Origin: Tulasnella sp. 424
Lineage: Eukaryota > Basidiomycota > Agaricomycetes > Cantharellales > Tulasnellaceae
Length of the DNA stretch: 64,000 nt
Assembly: GCA_019633425.1 (NCBI GenBank)
Contig: WSUB01000104.1
Location: forward strand, 62,001 to 126,000
Reading direction: 5' to 3'
Below are positions 54,981 to 64,000 of this stretch, piece after piece. Each line of letters begins with the position of its first letter. The first letter of the stretch is position 1. The translations under genes and the position numbers were made by a program. A model generated the notes under the pieces. It worked only from the letters and a program-made list of their open reading frames with translations, did no database searches and was not told where the DNA came from.

Positions 54981-57979
54981 TCAAATGCCCACCCATCTTC
55001 GAACTTTCTTGAGGAACCCTTCCTTCTTTTTGGGTCGAGCTCCTGTGGTGTTCTGGTTGGTGTTCTGGGAGTCATGGCTCGTCATAGAAGGGGACTCGAG
55101 GTTCTCGCGGCTTCCCACTACAGTTGCCCCGATGTCTCTAGGAATCGGAGAGCTGGCGACGGGGGAGTTGGTAGCAAGAGAGACTGCAGAGTTGCTGGGA
55201 GAGGGGACTGGGTGCGATGTCGAGGACACGCTGTTGACGAAACCCACAGGTCCCTCCTCGTCCGGCGTGGCAGGCATATTATTGACTGGGGTTTCCGCAA
55301 CTGAAGGGGGATCCGAGCCGAGAGGCATTGAGAATGCAGGGCCTATAGGGGAACCCAAGTCGAGAGCCGCTTGAGCTGGAGTCAGATCCAGGATGGGTGC
55401 CACTGGGGGTGGACGAGGATTCGGGACTGGGGTTTCTTGGACCGAATGGGGATCTGGGTTGCGACCGTTTCTAACAGAGAGAGAATCCGGCGCGCGAAGA
55501 CTAGCAACCGAAGGGAGGCCCGAGGTGCGACGGCCTGTAATAGGAGGGGTATTTGGAATTGGATTGCTCGTCACCGGACGGGAACTTGAGGAACTACGGC
55601 TTGTACTCGACGTGGGGTCCGGTGCACGACCCCTGGGAGTAGAGGGGCGAGATGGGGCAGAGCCGCTTGTCTCCGGATGGCGATTCGAGACACGACCACC
55701 TGGGACAGGAGAGCTCGAGCGGTGACCACTTGGCGCTGAAGGGGTGTACGGGGTGTGACCGCTTGTAATAGAAGGGCGAGAGTGGTCAGAGTTTCTTGTC
55801 CCTGAATGGGAGTCCGGCACACGACCGCCGGTGACAGGAGAGTTCGAGCGGCGACTGCTTGACACCGAATCTGGAGGACGACGGCTTGTATTGGATATGG
55901 GGTCCGGGGCCCGATCACTTGGAGTAGAGGGGCGAGATGGGGCGGGGTCCCTTATCCCCGAATGGGGACCCGACGCACGACCGCTTGGGACAGGAGAGTT
56001 CGAGCGGCGACCGCTTGGGACTGAAGGGGAATATGGATCGTGGTTGCCTGAGACAGGAAGAATGGGAGGGGGATTCGTGGTGGGTTTGCCTGTCACTGAA
56101 TGGAGACCTGGAGCATGCCGAGAATTTGTAACCGAGGAAGAATCCGTCGCGCCAAGGCCTGGAACCGGAAAGCGACCTGGGAAGGGATTTTTTGTCACTG
56201 GATAGCGATCTGGGACTGGGATGTTTGCCACTGAAGGAGTGACATAAGAACCCGTGACCACTTCCTGGGCGGCGTCATTCGGGGTGGCGGGATCCGGAAA
56301 CGCGACGAATCGTTGATCTAGAGTTTCGGCAAGACTGTGGTATGAGCTTGTAGGGCTTGTACTATTAGACCCTTCGGAGGCACTGTGGTAGACGCTAATT
56401 CGGTTCGATTCCGTAGTCTTGGATGTACTCGGCAAGGTCCCGGTGAACTGAGGGATAGGGAACTGTTGGATTAACCTTCCAAACTCCGTACTTGTCAGCG
56501 ATGGAGAAGTCGCTAGGCTGGAGCCAGGACTGTTGGACGCGTTATGGTTGGATTCCGTAGTCTTGGATGTACTCGGCAAGGTCCCGGCGACCTGAGGGAT
56601 AGGGAACTGTTCGATCAACCTTCCAAACTCCGTACTTGTCAGCGATGGAGAAGTCGCCACCAGGCTGGAACCATGACTCTGGGACGCGCTAGAAGGCGAA
56701 TACGACGACGGCAAAACTGAATTTGGGGGCTGCCGTCTTCCAATCAGCAACACGACTAGGACGACGGTCGAATCACATGACACGCACCGACGGCAGAATT
56801 AGGGCAAATCTCTTCTCCTTGAGTATATCTTCCAAGTTTTTCGAGGTTCCATTGTATATACTCAACTGAATAGCACTTCGGAGGGCGTCATACTTCGGAT
56901 CTTTCTTCTTCCTAAGGCACTCGGAGACCTTTCGAGGGTGGCGAAGACCTGCAAGTTGGTGGATCAGAGCTAGTTTCCAAAAGGAGCGAAACATCCTGAC
57001 CGAAAAGAACTGGCTCCAGGGGTGGGTCTTCAGTGGTTTGCTGAATTGCTGCTATTGAGAAGGTCTCGGAAGTCGTGTTGACAAGTTGCAACCTCTCTGT
57101 ATTTTCGAGGTCTTTAATGGCTATAGTTCTTCCTACATGATTCCAGTTCCACGCAGATTTTCGATCGTACAAAACAGCGCGACGTGCGATGGATATCTTT
57201 CCATTCATCGGTCGCAGTTCACGGTCGACCGTTTGGTAGACCATGCCAGAGGTCGCAGCATACCGAACCAAGTTGTCAACTTGTCCATGCTGTGCCCGAC
57301 CAGGCACGGCTGAAATAGATCCTTGAGTACTTGGTCAGTTTCGCTATAATTTCCCCTACTCACTAAAGCATATCTTGTACTTCGCAACATCCAACTTCTT
57401 CTCATGTCTTACGTCAACGCGGAGATGGTAGTCCTTCAGCCCTTCCGACGGGTTGGTTTCGTCCGTTTCGTCCCTTCTCTGGTTTAGAAGTGCTTCCCCC
57501 ATCCTCTTTGCTTCGGTACCCTCTCTTAACTTTTTAGACTTTTTCCACGCGTCTGCGATCTTGCTAGGTTTTTTCCTTGGGTCTGACTGTAGGGCCATAA
57601 GAAGTCGTCCAACCCAAGTTCCACTAGACCCACTTTGCCTAGTGATTCGAGATATTCATTCATCATCTCGACAGCTGATTTGACCTCGCTCTCGTTTTGG
57701 GGTTCATTCACTACCCGTATTACAAGCGCATCGATTCTTAAGTCCTCAATTAGACCCCGAGCAGCTCCCCAAATCGCTCTGAGGAACTCACCCCTGTCGT
57801 GCATCCTCAGACAAGTTCGCGTTATCCGCCATACCGACCAGATAAAAAAACTCGACGACCTGGTCCCTGTTCGCTTTGGACTCGATGACGAGTATGCAGT
57901 GGCAAAGATATCGCCCCAGCTGACGAGGATCGCAGGTGGCTAAACCACTTGCGGGGAGTGTGAAAGGTATTTCGGACAT
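54981..57979 (-). CDS. uncharacterised six-exon protein with long Ser/Pro repeats and basic Trp tail, paralog 2 (910 aa)
   Basis: Exons 57792-57979, 57634-57736, 57364-57586, 57001-57309, 56788-56948 and 54981-56729 sum to a clean frame. Intron phases 2-0-1-1-0 match paralog 1 (42475). Conserved blocks: CILVIESKANRDQVVEFFYL, ALVIRVVNEPQNES, DPRKKPSKIADAWKKSKKLR, VDNLVRYAATSGM, ARRAVLYDRKSAWNWNHVG, LQLVNTTSETFSIAAIQ, PLEPVLFG. The last 580 residues are Ser/Pro-rich with a 47-residue tandem duplication (LTSTEFGRLIEQFPIPQ repeated) and many degenerate SGRxSxSPVPxGRxP-type repeats. The end is basic: KKKEGFLKKVRRWVGI. No kinase or nuclease motif. A helical-bundle sensor/effector is possible, but this is inference. 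Confidence 0.75.
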
Positions 57980-58798
57980 ATCGAAGATGGAAATCGAGGT
58001 TGCTCGGACAGAGTTTCGTCATTGTGAAGAGGGACGACGTGGTGGGCGACTCTGACACCCCCGCGGGCTCAGTAGCGGTATTCGCCGAGCTAAAGTGATC
58101 CCACAAGTTGAGGCTGTTCTCGTAGGCTTCCTCGAATTCATACAAGGAAGGCGTCTATCCTCGAATTCGGCGGTGACGACATTTGCCTGCTTGAAGAGGA
58201 CAGGTTGTGGTGCGTTTGCCGTATGTATGCGTGGGAGAGCGCACACTGCCACACCACCACACCAACACAACGTTGCAAAACCCTTATACCAATCTCTATT
58301 GGACTTATACGCCGAAATATCGGTTCAACGTGTAATATACCGCTAACTGGCATGCGTATGGATCTCAGTGCACTTCGATTGTTTACCGGGCCTCTGCTGA
58401 CAAGCGTCCCAGACACTAGAGTGGGTTAAACCCTCCGATCAAACTATTAATGGGAAGCTTCTTCTAGAGCTCAATATATCGGTCGGCGATTTCATCTTCG
58501 TTATCGGTGACTGCAGGAACCCGAGCCTACCAGACGCTGTCGTATCGCACCCCAGCTTACCCGTGTTCGAGGCAAAAGCTCCTTTAAACAACGGTATCAA
58601 ATAAGGGGAACTTTTTCGTGTGCTACCAGTTAAGCCTCAAATGGGGACGGCAAGCCGAAAAGCCCGCCAATTCATCTGATATTCTCTTCAGAATCCATAG
58701 CCACAACGCCCATAAAGATTTTAATATCTCCGTCAACTCGAATAGAAAACTCTAAGCGCCACACTGACGTAAATTCTACTGAAGAATGCACATGCACT
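57980..58798. other. intergenic between two divergent helical-protein genes
   Basis: No gene supported. Minus-strand frames (57822-58145, 58138-58416) overlap the upstream flank of the 910-residue gene and show no domains. It holds the promoters of both flanking genes. Confidence 0.45.
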
Positions 58799-58806
58799 TA
58801 TAAATA
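58799..58806 (+). promoter_or_regulatory. TATA box of the 58.9 kb helical-bundle gene
   Basis: TATAAATA followed by CGGGCCCG, 65 bp upstream of the start codon at 58864. Confidence 0.6.
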
Positions 58807-58863
58807 CGGGCCCGTCCAGTTGTACGACAAAGCGTCATACTGCACCGTTCATTCTCCCCTTCA

Positions 58864-60908
58864 ATGAGTTTCGCGCAGGTCTCACACCTTCCCAATTCCA
58901 CATCACCATGGAAAGTGCCCGAAGTAGATGGTGGTCTTAAACTTACGTCCAAACTTCTGGGCAATGTTCTTGACTTGGGTGTGCAGTCTCCAAACCACTC
59001 GTTGAAGGCGCAACATCTCCTATCCAGGGGCATAGAAATCCTGATATCGGTCCAACACTACCTTCAGAGCGGAGAAAAGGACCTGCTTGGAGCCCTTCAG
59101 ACATTGAACGATCTTCAAGCAACGGAAAAGTTGGTAATAACCTCGCTTTATTACTAGCGCCTGTAGACCTAATAGTCCTCTGCAGTGTCCTTACAGAGTC
59201 CATCGTAATTCTCCACGACGACGTGAAGGAGGCAGAGTCTCTCCCCTGCGATCGGGCAGTAATGTCGTCATGGCATCTGAATCGGAATACCTTTACCGCG
59301 AAACTCGAAGAGCTGGCCGATACCAGACAGTCCAAGGTTCGCTTGCTTCCGGATTTGTCAGTCTGCATCCTTAAATGACGATGAGCACGTTCTAGAAAGA
59401 TAAAAACCGATGGTCGGCAGTAATGAAAGATGTTGTGCGAGCGGATGATCTGAGCTTCGTCACCCGTCTGTCCGAAGACGTAGAGAAGAACTGCCAAGAC
59501 GATAAGTGAGTTAACCATACAGGAGCGTATAATCCGTACCCTGGTATTTATTGAACCTCTATCGTCGCTAGGGCCAAGGATGCTGTGAAAAGCATCGTTG
59601 CATCACTCGATAGTGCGCCAACTGAAGCGGACGAGGTGAGCTATTAGACCGGCGGCGCGGTGAAAACAAAAGGACGAAATCTCATACCATTGGACATGAC
59701 CAGAAAACTCGAACGGATTCTATTCTGGGGATAATGTGCTTAGCGGATGAAGCAAATCGTCCAATGGGCGCTGGTATGGACAGTGTGGTTCGGTGAGTTG
59801 AAAAGTTGCTCGGCTTCCCAGGAGGAAACCTCTGATCCATTTCACGTGAAGAGTGGTCGGCGACATGGCAGAACGGCTGAAACAGCCCGATAAAGAAAAG
59901 TGGAAGTCTATTTCTGAACGACTGCATGGCTTACCTGTCTGTCGGAAGGTGTGGATACACACCTAGGATTTGGATTTTGACTAACGTCGCTGGAAAAGGT
60001 CGAAAAGCCTCTCTTAATACACGAGGGAAGGTATACCATACCAGCGGTTATTGAGGATGCCCAAGCGGAGGTTCTTTCAGCTGGTGCATCGATCGGAGGT
60101 TAGTGAGAGCGCTACGTGACTCGTCGCGAATCCCATTTGACGCTGAACCTGCTTGCTCTTGGCACAGAAATAGTGCCTTTGGATATCAGCGATCCGACCG
60201 TTCGGATCGACGAGGAGCTCATTGCAAAGGCTAAGAAGTACGTTGAGCAAATTGGGAAAGCGATGGCCGAAGGAACTAGGAATTTGGAGGCTCTTTCAAA
60301 GAAGAAGTCCTTCACGGAGGTGGTAGGCGAGAAGAACTACAATCAAATTTCATACGCTGCGGTGCATCTGTTTGGAGTAAGGAACTCCAGATAGTGATCA
60401 GGCCGCACAGAATATCCTTGCTAACCTCGAGCTCGTGTCCATAGAATATTGCTATGGCACTTACACCCGCCGTCGAAGTCTCTGCGCTCAGGGAGCCGGT
60501 AAATCTTGTAACGTTAGTATGCTCCTGGTTGCGCGTCTGCCTTTCCAAAACTTCTAACTCGCTTCCACGTCCAGCGCATCTGTCTCCAAGTTTATCAACG
60601 CCTTAACTGCATTCAAGAAGAGTCCTGGTGAAAAATGGAAAGCAACGCTATTGCGCAGTCTAGAAAATACCGTAAAGGTTTTGACGGCTTTCGGGGAAGA
60701 AGCTAAGAACGAGGCTGTGACGAAAGCCGCGGCTGGAGGTGTAAATCAGGAAGGGGGTGCGGAAAGTGGTGCGGGGAGTCTGGAGACTGATCCAACTCAA
60801 CCTGCCACAGAGGAGCCAAAGAGTCCGGTTCCTCTATCGGAGACCGGAAATACTCAACCTTCCCCAACGGGTTCCGGAAGTGAGACGCCTACTACCGGGG
60901 GCACTTAA
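58864..60908 (+). CDS. helical-bundle protein related to the pseudokinase N-terminus
   Basis: Multi-exon gene. Exon 1 (58864-59133) encodes MSFAQVSHLPNSTSPWKVPE and HLLSRGIEILISVQHYL; the matching part of the pseudokinase protein reads LVSRGVEIL. Later exons continue the match: SIVILHDDVKEAESLPC, then DKNRWSAVMKDVVRADDLSF (pseudokinase: DWEKALEDVARVDDHLW), then AKDAVKSIVASLD. Further exons encode MAERLKQPDKEKWKSISERL, PAVIEDAQAEVLSAGASIG, IVPLDISDPTVRIDEELIAK and KKYVEQIGKAMAEGTRNLEA. The last exon encodes EKWKATLLRSLENTVKVLTA and a Gly/Ser/Thr/Pro-rich end. It has the helical part but no kinase domain and no basic Trp tail. Exon 2's acceptor and the exons between 59640 and 60000 are uncertain. 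Confidence 0.6.
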
Positions 60909-62769
60909 GATAATGGAAAGGACTTGGGTTGGGCTGAAGGTCACATGCTTATTTGTATTCCTCGATGAAGGCAATATGTCTCAGCAATGTTATATATGGT
61001 TCTTTATGCTGCAATCGTATTCTTTCCCGCCTGTAGTTACCATAGCGACCAGCGAGCACGATCCAGGAGATATTTGGTGACATCAGTGAGCCCTAACCTT
61101 CGTTTCTTTCCTCTTCAAACCAGATCCACCCCTATGTTATCCGTTTCAACCCAACTGCCCCCATCGTTGAGCAGCAAGGACGACGGCTTTCGGATTGCGA
61201 AAAGGATAATCCCAAGGAAAGAGCACTTTCAGACGGTACCTGAGGAGCGATCCGGCTTTAGAGCTGCCAGATGGTAGATACTACTGTCTGGAACTGCGAT
61301 TTCAATAAACGGATCTAATATTCCGAGGTTCCTTCTGTCTAACCGCGTGGCTAGTCGATAAATAAGGCAAAACAAATGTCAGAATCGGATTTCACTGGGC
61401 CGCGCTTCCCCTCATCATGAAGACTGGCAGTGCCATCGGTCCAAAATCAGGGTCATAATACCCTTTTCAGCACTAATATTTGTCGCGAAGTGGATATGAA
61501 TACCGAATTGCAATCCGGTGATAAGGCTTCGGAGCAGGATCGTTCTCTTGTGTCATCTCAAAGAGAAGCTCAATCCTCACACGCCAGTCGTTTCTAGATA
61601 GGAGCATGCAACAGATAGAAGCCCCGTGATGGTCTCAATAGTAGTGGAACGTGCAGGTGAAGGCGCAAAGTTGGTCACTCACGAACTAGATCCCCAGTCA
61701 GCAGGGGCATCCATACCTGCAGGCAAGGGTCGACATTCCAAAAGAAAGATCCCATAGAGTGACTACAGGAAAGGAGGTAAATATTTATCCCCCAGCGCCC
61801 ACGTGCCCCTCGGTGCTGAAAGCCAGCAAGAACGAAGACAGATTGCATGGTCGCTCATATTTCTCGGCCCGAGTCGTACATAAATCGAGGCATGGCAACA
61901 GTCGATATAATGATTTCAATTGTATTATAACACCTTGGTTCGACAGTTCTTAATCTAAAGATTCCAGGCGCACACGCGATCCCTCATATGCTCGATGACG
62001 TCATCCAGACCACGTTGCGGCCGAGAACATTCTCCCAGGTGGCTTAGGTCTATACTGTAAGAGGAAGTACAATATAAGTTTAAGGCCATCGCATCAACTC
62101 GTTGACGGTGCGACGTTGACCTCTGACCAGGGGGATGGATCTGACGTTTCAGGCGTACTCCTTTCAATCTAACGCTCAGATTAAACCTTCCACCCCAACG
62201 GCTCGTCACTCGCGGTGATGTCTCACTTCAGCTATGTCCGCACACAAAGACAGCTCCTCCTTGAGAGCTGTTGCCTTACCATCGCTGGAGTGCAGGTGCA
62301 GCCTATTATTGAACAAGGTCCATCGGCTACGGCCGAGAGAATTATAGTTAGTGTTGAGTATTGACTATGTAAAGAGCGCCCACGCATAGTGCCGAGTACT
62401 AGCAAAAATGATGGTTGTCACTCGAGTTAAGATGGGACTTGGTTGCTTCCTGGACGTCTGACCGGTACAACTGAGCTTGAAGCACACGTGATCACACTCT
62501 CCAACGAACTCCGGCCTTCGAAGAGCGCGGACGGCTCCGCTTCGTAGCAAACAACGAACAAAAAAACGATAACCATCAGATCATTGCAACGTGCTCCCAT
62601 GCTACCCCAGGTGCGATCGAACAACCGGTTGCCTTCTCAGGAATCGGCATGAACATAGCCACTCATTATCGGTGCACCGCCCGGGCCCTCTCCCTCTATT
62701 TCTTTAGAACAAGTTCGTGATACCTCTGATATAGCTGAGGGAATTTCTGTATCACGTGGTTTTACTAGG
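60909..62769. other. intergenic, before TM4
   Basis: Nearly 1.9 kb without a supported gene. Short frames (61759-61953 plus, 61955-62209 and 62427-62624 minus) have no recognisable features or neighbouring exons. Confidence 0.5.
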
Positions 62770-62777
62770 TATATAAG
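62770..62777 (+). promoter_or_regulatory. TATA box of TM4
   Basis: TATATAAG, 94 bp upstream of the TM4 start codon. Confidence 0.65.
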
Positions 62778-62863
62778 TCGTGCATGGCCCATCTACACAG
62801 TGCGCCAGCCAACTTTGAACCCTCTCCCCTCTTCCCTCTCAGCTTCAATTCTCCTCGTACATC

Positions 62864-63714
62864 ATGACTACAACACAGACCAACTTGGTAGCTCAAATGC
62901 AGTCTACTCAGATTCCCTGTGGAGTCGTGGGTCATAGGAGGGGTGAGTCCTCTAAGCGACTTTCCGTGCACCACGTGCAAACTCAGTCCTGACGCTGATC
63001 ACCCTCAAAGACAGAAACGAACCACTCACTCCCGTTATAGATGCTACCAAAAATGGGCTGGTCACCTCATTTACTACAATCGCTGTTGTGGTGGGTAATT
63101 TGTGGTCGAATCAGTATCCTTAGGACTCGCTTGTTCAGGTATAATTATTACTATGATAGGCGACCCTTCTCGCTTCTATTGAAGGGGTCTTCCTCTCAAT
63201 AATCAAAGCACAGTCCTCTTCACAGCCTTCTTCGGGACAGCCTCAACCTGAGGAGCCAAACCTCAATCAAATGAAAATGAAGATAATGGTCTCTCTGACG
63301 TACCTTGCCATCCTCTCCAATATTGGCGCTTCATGGAGTGCTCTGAGAATGATTGACATTCTCGGAAAGATGACCTTCTATGTTGCCAAGCGCAATTCGA
63401 CTTGTACTATAGAAGAAGGGGGGTCGTTCCAACTGGAAAAAGTCGGCAGCGTTGATGAGGCGATGAGGCTACATGGGGTAGCTGGAATTTGGTGCTTTTT
63501 CTCGTGGCACTGTAAGTTTTTGAAGCAAGAGTAAGCCGTATCAATCTGATGCCCATTTCAATTAGGCTGTATTTCGCTCTTCATCGGCAGCCTTTGCGTT
63601 GTCGCACAGATTTTACTATATGTTTGGATTGACGAAGCTCCAAGCGTCTCCATCGCGATGACGGTGCTGGCTTGTGCTGCTTCGATACCTATTTTCTATA
63701 GCCTAATTCATTAA
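62864..63714 (+). CDS. small four-TM membrane protein, copy TM4 (219 aa)
   Basis: Exons 62864-62942, 63011-63090, 63160-63511 and 63566-63714 sum to a clean frame. Same intron positions as TM3: the second exon ends ...AVV in both, and the last intron splits the Cys codon of Trp-His-Cys. Membrane segments: TTIAVVATLLASIEGVFLSI, VSLTYLAILSNIGASWSALR (then MIDILGKM), CISLFIGSLCVVAQILLYVW and TVLACAASIPIFYSLI. The insert between helix 1 and 2 is longer than in TM3 and rich in Ser/Gln/Pro. Lies downstream of, and on the same strand as, the helical-bundle gene ending at 60908. Function unknown. Confidence 0.8.
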
Positions 63715-64000
63715 ACGGATCCAAGTAAACTTCTAGGACTATGTGTATTTCTAGCTTTGTATATCTATGCATGTAGCCACTTCCAGACAATTTTGACTTT
63801 GTATGGTGACCTCGACAGAATTTCACATCAGAACAGTTGCTCGGAAGCTTCAAAAACCGAAAGGGCGTGCCCTCGAATCTAATCCTCGTCGTGGGTCGTC
63901 TCTCTGAAAGACTTGGATCCCAACGAGGCTGTTCTTTGAGCTATCTTTTAAGTGAAAAGGCAGTGAGGCTGGTGTTGGCGAACTTCTTAAGCCACCGAAG
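63715..64000. other. 3' flank of TM4
   Basis: No gene seen; probably the 3' UTR and terminator of TM4. Confidence 0.5.

Noticed and set aside
56730..56783. Apparent N-terminal start of the 600-residue Ser/Pro frame at 56783
   Set aside because: That codon is GTG and lies in an intron (GTGCGT...GGCAG) that joins this exon to the upstream helical exons in a clean frame.
1..64000. STE3 pheromone receptor gene
   Set aside because: I looked for a seven-TM frame or exon set near the pheromone genes and found none.
1..64000. CRISPR arrays, rRNA, tRNA
   Set aside because: No regularly spaced repeats, no conserved rRNA segments and no convincing tRNA cloverleaf were seen.

Overview
The window looks like the nuclear genome of a mushroom-forming basidiomycete (Agaricomycete). 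Coding genes carry many short (about 50-70 nt) GT-AG introns. The left part holds tiny CaaX-ending mating-pheromone-like precursors. The right part holds family types typical of this class: a DUF6535 membrane protein, a HGDLK-type kinase-like protein, a gag-like gene and a TPR fragment. A single-copy housekeeping gene, the HIRA/Hir1 histone chaperone, is complete at 49.6-53.2 kb. No rRNA, tRNA or CRISPR was seen.

Region 1 (1-10 kb, plus strand): five copies of a 39-41 residue lipopeptide pheromone precursor ending Cys-Thr-Ile-Ala. Each has a TATA box roughly 90-120 bp upstream of its ATG, and the copies sit in diverged tandem duplications. Two subfamilies exist (P1/P3 and P2/P4/P5). No STE3-type receptor lies in the window.

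Region 2 (10.9-25 kb, minus strand): four tandem copies of a four-exon gene for a secreted protein of about 190 residues, with a signal peptide and a very unusual Trp/Cys-rich hydrophobic tail. The copies are separated by duplicated arms that contain decayed sequence. A 98-base N gap at 15.1 kb is flanked by an identical 79 bp sequence. A truncated copy of the pheromone upstream region, without the pheromone gene, is inserted before the fourth copy.

Region 3 (25-64 kb): a gag-like single gene, then an ancestral block present three times. The block order is: low-complexity gene (-), HIR1 (+), small four-TM protein (+), and a minus-strand protein with a basic Trp-containing C-terminal tail. In copy 1 the low-complexity gene is intact and HIR1 is reduced to a broken first exon. 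In copy 3 HIR1 is intact and the low-complexity gene is broken. In copy 2 both are broken. The tailed proteins differ: an MLKL-like helical-bundle plus pseudokinase protein (copy 1) and two six-exon paralogs of an unrecognised family with identical intron phases (copies 2 and 3). A further helical-bundle gene (58.9-60.9 kb) and another four-TM gene (62.9-63.7 kb) end the window. The repeated pairing of a four-TM protein with a helical-bundle or tailed protein is the best candidate here for an undescribed system, perhaps in cell death or self/non-self recognition. That function is inference only.

Exon boundaries were read by eye from splice consensus and frame continuity; where all exons sum to a clean reading frame this is stated.
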